Shown piece by piece: positions 59,841 to 64,000 of a stretch of 64,000 nucleotides of DNA. The stretch spans positions 1,550,501 through 1,614,500 of the forward strand of contig WAID01000015.1 of the NCBI GenBank assembly GCA_016584495.1, given 5' to 3'. Every line of letters starts with the position of its first letter. Position 1 is the first letter of the stretch. Origin of the DNA: Celoporthe dispersa (lineage: Eukaryota > Ascomycota > Sordariomycetes > Diaporthales > Cryphonectriaceae). Position numbers and translations under genes: made by a program. The notes below the pieces were generated by a model that had not been told where the DNA came from, made no database searches, and saw only the letters and a list, made by a program, of their open reading frames with translations.

Positions 59841-60595
59841 TCAGTTGACCGCCACGTTGTCGAAGAGGTGCTTGTAGCGCTGCGAGACCTCGACCAGCTG
59901 CTGGCAGAGGGCGAAATCTAGGAAGAGGAAGAAAGAGAAAGGCAGGCCACTGGTCAGCCACCGTTCAACTTCTGAGATAGGTAGTAGTGTAGTGTGGAAT
60001 GGGAATCGTCAATGGCGCTCCTGGGGTGGTAGTTCGTGCGGTAGTGGTGCTTTCAAGTGGCCGCGTGAGATTCACGATGGAGGGATATTCACATACCGAC
60101 TCCATTTCCCAAGTCCAAGGCACTCAGTACTCGGACGGAGAGATCAGGATTGACCTTGCCGATGATCTGGGCTGCAGAGCCTGGCGAAAGGTGGGCGTCC
60201 TGGAGGAATTGGTTGGTGTCAGTCTCGCGGCCCTGTCATCCTCATCTTGTCCAGCGCGTGGTTTTATACGGCTCCACGGGGGCTTATGTAGCTGGGTATG
60301 CCGTCTCTTAATGCACAGTATGTATGCTAATGTTTCTGGTACAGGTCGAACATAGCCGCTACATAGCTGGGCCCTGTACCAGGTGGAGCGACGCAAGTAT
60401 GGATCTTGCCATTGCAAAGCACATGATGATATTTTGTGTACTCACGCGATTCAGATGCGCGGTAATGCTCCCGTCCGCGTCGATGAGAGCCACCTCCCCG
60501 CGCAGCTGGACGACCTTGCCGACAATGGTCACATTGCGGCCGACGTAGCTGTCGAGGTACGGTGCCGTGGCGCGTGGGGTCGGTTGCGAGTCCAT
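59841..60595 (-). CDS. rfa3: Replication protein A 14-kDa subunit (Rpa3/Rfa3)
   Basis: Smallest subunit of the RPA single-strand DNA-binding heterotrimer in replication and repair. Three exons on the minus strand: 60595-60446, 60199-60097, 59917-59841; introns of 246 and 179 nt. Total 330 nt, giving 109 aa, the usual size. The joined protein is one OB fold: YLDSYVGRNVTIVGKVVQLR, GEVALIDADGSITAHLNR, DAHLSPGSAAQIIGKVNPDL, SVRVLSALDLGNG, then DFALCQQLVEVSQRYKHLF. The last string matches the C-terminal helix by which Rpa14 joins the trimer. The two introns are longer than the average in this window. Frame is intact across all joins. Confidence 0.93.
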
Positions 60596-61105
60596 GGCTG
60601 CTGTGTGGTAACGACTGACGGTTGTTTGGTCCTGAGGATGTTGGGTTGGGTCGAGGTTGACTGCAGGTCGAGGGTTCTGACGTAGCAGCCCGGGTCAGAG
60701 AAAGAGACGAGGCTCGGAGCAGCAGACGAGGCTGAGGTGGGGCGATGGAATGAGGTGAGATGCAGTGTAACGAGTGACACTGGAGGGCTATCAAAACTGG
60801 TTGATGCTTAACCCACGCCCCAGCTCGCCTTCCTCTCTGTGTTTACTTAGTTTACTTACTTACTTGTGCAAGTGGGGCTTTTCTAGGCCCAGGGCCAATC
60901 ATGCTCAGTCTGTCTGTCAGATAAGGTGATTGATTGCCTGCTATGTACAATGCCCAGCACACGACCCCCAACATCTCATTCAGACAAGATACTACAACTT
61001 TTGCACCAAAGATTCTTTTTTTTTTTTTTTGGTGACATGATATTCTGCAGATGTCTATCAAGACCTGGAAGAGCTGGACACACCACTGCAAACGTCTCAC
61101 CCGGC
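60596..61105. other. Intergenic region between RFA3 and mL38
   Basis: RFA3 promoter side and mL38 3' side (both minus strand). Contains a T-run at about 61016-61030. No gene supported. Confidence 0.5.
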
Positions 61106-62621
61106 CTACGTACCGCCGCGGTTCTTGGCGATGTTCTTGGTGTACTTCCAAAGGTGCCTGTACTTGGGGCCCTGTCTCTTCGCCTCCCAGCCGCGCGCCT
61201 TCTTTGGCGACTTGAGACTATGCACCCGCTGTCTCCTGAAGATGATGTCGGCACTAGGGATGCCGTGTCTCTGCATGACCGTCTCAGTGCCCTCGTCCCA
61301 GACCGATCGGAACATGTTGAAGCCATACGGCTGCACTTTCTGGGCTGATCGGAACGACCGCAGTGAGAAGCCATCACGGTTGTTGGAGTAGTCCTCGCGC
61401 AGCTTTGCCACGTCCAGTTCCTTGCCCTCGGGCTGCTCTAGGATCCATATCGACATCCGGTGGTAGGGCGCGCCCTCCTGGCTGAACGGTGGGAGCCAGG
61501 GCACGGCGAGTTTGTCTTGGTCTTTGCTGACGCGAATGAGGGAGATGTTCTTGGTGAGGCAGTCGACCGGGATGTTGGCTGCCATAAAGTGTAGACGGCG
61601 GCCGAAGGAGTCGGTCTCTGCGTCCGGGACGTCGCTGTCCATCACCACGACGGACACCAGTCGCTGCTTGGAGTCGAAAACCTGTACACGCAGGTTGGGC
61701 GGGGCCTCGGACACCAGCGAGTCGACGATCTCGCCCGGCCGAATACGGTAGCCGTGGAAGGAGAGCTGGACGTCCATCTTTGGATCGAACTTGGGCAAAA
61801 CGTCAGGGACGATGTGGAATTGTTCCACACGCTGGGCTAAGATCTTGTAGGCCATGTCGCGCCACTTCTGTTCGTTGAAGTAGCGATAGATTGGTTTGCT
61901 CATGTCGGCTGCTCTGGTGTTAGTCGTTTTGTGGGTGAGCACGCAGGTATGTTTCTGGGTAGAACTCACCGAACCCGTCCTCCCACTTCCTCTTCACAGC
62001 GGGGTCATTGATGTCGGCCTGGATCTTCAGATACTCCACATGCCTTCGCAGCGAGTCCAGCTTCTTGTTCTTGTGGGGTTCACCGCCCTTGTACTTCTCC
62101 GCCGGCGTGGCCTCTACCGTCTTGACCCTCTGATGTGCCCTCTTGATCTCCTCGAGCTTTGCGACACGGTCCTCGGCCAGGAGCTTCCTCGCCTCCTGAA
62201 AACAATGATATGGTAGTTGCTCGAAGGGAATATTCGGCGTCTGGCGGACCGCGGCTCTCCTTCTTCTTGACCCTATCGGCTCTATGCCCTTCCTCTGTAG
62301 CCTTTTCTCCGCCCACGGCAAGGTTGTGGTGTTGGGGTCCAGCCATCGCGCAATCACCTCACGCCGTGCGGCTGCCTCAGCATCTGTAGATGCGGATGTA
62401 TCTGGTGTGCTATTGGCATGAACAAGATCCTGAGTCGCCTGTGCAGTAGCAGCAGCACTCTCGCCGGGTGAGGTTGTCGTTGGTTCGACGTCTGGGCGGC
62501 TCGCGGAGTTGGAGAACAGGCGTGCGGCCGCCGTAGTAATTGACGGCCCAGCTATTTGTGCCGAGCATCGTGGTCGCAGGCACAGTGCAATTGGCCTCGC
62601 TGCCTGTTGACACCTCGACAT
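61106..62621 (-). CDS. mrpl35: Mitochondrial large-subunit ribosomal protein mL38 (yeast MrpL35), PEBP-like
   Basis: Mitoribosomal large-subunit protein built on a phosphatidylethanolamine-binding (PEBP) fold. Exons on the minus strand: 62621-61970 and 61911-61106, with a 58-nt intron; the junction gives DGFAADMSKPIYRYF. Total 1458 nt, 485 aa. The start MSRCQQAARPIAL begins a basic, Ser/Ala-rich presequence of about 45 residues. An in-frame ATG at 62768 exists but lies in the divergent promoter. The core has MDVQLSFHGYRIRPGEIVDS, APPNLRVQVFDSKQRLVSV, then VVMDSDVPDAETDSFGRRLH (the DPDVP-like PEBP signature). The C-terminus is basic (GPKYRHLWKYTKNI), as expected for rRNA contact. Divergent from uL4m with about 260 bases between starts. 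Confidence 0.9.
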
Positions 62622-62881
62622 CTTGGTCGTCGGTGTGGGGGCGTGTCGAGGTGCTGTCGCATACACGTCAATCCGGGCGAGCACGCGATGCGAAGACGAA
62701 GCTCTAGAAAAATTTCGGGACGCCCGTAGTAAAAAGCTACTTACCCGTGCCGTAGGTGGTCCGTGCACGCGCTGTCATCGATCTTTTCGAGCTACCAAAG
62801 ACTTTCAAACAACATCAACCTCGTGTGCAAAAGCCAATACGCCGCGGCTCGTCCTACAATTTTAACTACAAGGCTGCCGCG
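62622..62881. promoter_or_regulatory. Divergent promoter between two mitoribosomal genes
   Basis: Only about 260 bases separate the start codons of mL38 (minus) and uL4m (plus). The region must hold both promoters and both leaders, which suggests co-regulation of two parts of the same ribosomal subunit. I see no clear TATA or CCAAT box in it. Confidence 0.5.
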
Positions 62882-63978
62882 ATGGCTGGGAAGGGGCTTC
62901 GGGGTCTCACTGAGGCCATGCAAGGCCTGGGTCTCTCATCACAACCATGCAGATCCACGATGCTGGTAAGTACCGCGCATTCTCGATTTTTCCCGAGATG
63001 TCTCCTCTCCCACGAGGCAAGGAAACGACGGATTGAAGCTGACAGATGTGCGAACAGAGGAGGTTATCCCCCATCGCATCACGCACGATGGCGACTACAA
63101 CAGCGCCGCCCAGCCTCACCATGCCCTCCGCCGACCACCGCCCTGCCACACCCGCCGCACCAGGCTTTCTCCCGTTCGAACCACTCACCACCGTCCCCGT
63201 CACCATCCACAGCTTCCCCAGCCTCGAGCCGCGCTCCCTCGAGGCATACTCCACAAAGCACCTCTACCTACCCCTGCGGCGAGACATACTGCACCTGGCA
63301 GTCACGTACGAGGGCGACAACACCCGCCAGGGCTCTGCAAACTCCAAGACCCGCTATGAGGTGCACGGCTCGCACCGCAAGCTCTACCGACAGAAGGGCA
63401 CCGGCCGTGCCCGTGTGGGCACTAAGCAGTCCCCGCTGCGCCGGGGTGGTGGCAAGACGTTCGGCCCCAAGCCGCGTGACTTTGGCACGGACATGAACCG
63501 CAAGGTGTACGACCTCGCCTGGCGCATGGCGCTGTCGTACCGCTACCGCCGGGGCGAGCTGATCATCACCGAGGACGGGATGGAGCTGCCGCTGCCCGAG
63601 GACTTCCTGGCGCTCGCGCAGGCGGGCCGCCTGGGCCGCGAGCTCGAGGACGGGTTCGTGGCGCGGTACCTGGGCCAGATGATGGAGGGCCTGCGGTGGG
63701 GCAAGCAGTACGGGCGGACCACCTTTGTCACCACCGATTACCGGCCGAACCTGTTTACGAGCCTCGACGTGGCCAAGGCGCACGGGCGGGTGATACATCT
63801 GAGCGACAAGGAGGACCCGCTGGACGTGAAGAATCTGTTGGAGACGGGTCGGATTGTCATGGAGAGGAGCGCCCTGCGGGAGATTATCAACAGGCACCGG
63901 AGCGACCTGGTGAGCAGGATCGCTATTGACGGCGTGCGGGACCAGGGACCACCGATTGGGGAGGTGTTGCTCAAGTAA
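62882..63978 (+). CDS. yml6: Mitochondrial large-subunit ribosomal protein uL4m (yeast Yml6)
   Basis: Mitoribosomal protein of the L4 family, lining the exit tunnel. Exons 62882-62965 and 63046-63978, 80-nt intron, phase 0; the product is 338 aa. The N-terminal exon MAGKGLRGLTEAMQGLGLSS is a likely mitochondrial targeting segment. The L4 core holds HGSHRKLYRQKGTGRARVGT, then SPLRRGGGKTFGPKPRDF (the family's RNA-binding loop), MNRKVYDLAWRMALSYRYR and VTTDYRPNLFTSLDVAKAH. The frame is intact to the stop at 63976-63978. The exact splice acceptor (63045 or the AG at 63056) is a detail that leaves the core unchanged. Confidence 0.93.
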
Positions 63979-64000
63979 GCCTCCGGCCGGCTGATGCAGA

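Overview
The window is nuclear DNA of a filamentous ascomycete (Pezizomycotina, most likely a Sordariomycete). The signs are short GT-AG introns (mostly 55-130 nt) inside conserved genes, long CT-rich 5' leaders, a Zn2Cys6 regulator, a HET-domain gene, a fungal SLC4/BOR1 transporter, a GH76 wall enzyme and a GC-rich background broken by AT-rich islands. I could build 17 confident protein gene models plus two weaker ones. I saw no rRNA, tRNA or CRISPR.

Layout. 1-2.9 kb: long leader of a homeodomain transcription factor (2959-5107, +). 5.1-10.4 kb: gene-free, ending in an AT-rich island. 10.4-22.1 kb, all on the minus strand: a proline-iminopeptidase-like hydrolase, a BOR1-like anion transporter, a mitochondrial m-AAA protease (Yta12-like) and a Zn2Cys6 regulator. 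22.1-28.0 kb: gene-free. 28.0-29.8 kb: Ser/Thr-rich Mid2-like membrane protein (-). 33.6-35.9 kb: serine hydrolase with a coiled-coil tail (+). 37.3-38.4 kb: Mediator subunit Med19/Rox3 (-). 39.3-40.2 kb: a second AT-rich stretch just upstream of the HET gene (40.2-42.7 kb, +). 43-50.3 kb (+): SET/NAP histone chaperone, GH76 mannanase, dihydroxyacetone kinase. 50.6-53.4 kb: SmD2 (-) and 3-hydroxyisobutyryl-CoA hydrolase (+), divergent. 54.7-58.8 kb: Ams2/Spt21-like GATA protein (+). 59.2-60.6 kb: RFA3 (-) with a possible extra ORF just behind it. 61.1-64 kb: two mitoribosomal protein genes, mL38 (-) and uL4m (+), sharing a short divergent promoter.

The genes are mostly unrelated housekeeping and regulatory functions rather than a pathway cluster. 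The two divergent pairs (SmD2/HIBCH and mL38/uL4m) are the clearest shared-promoter units. The main oddity is that seven of the conserved genes each need exactly one single-base frame correction, at or next to short or homopolymer runs. Summing exon lengths confirms each model is off by one base. This looks like assembly indels rather than seven independent mutations, and it matters to anyone predicting proteins from this sequence. I did not find a clearly new biological system. The best biological leads are the retainable intron inside the GATA finger, the micro-exons of SmD2, the extra ORF behind RFA3 and the HET gene beside an AT-rich block.
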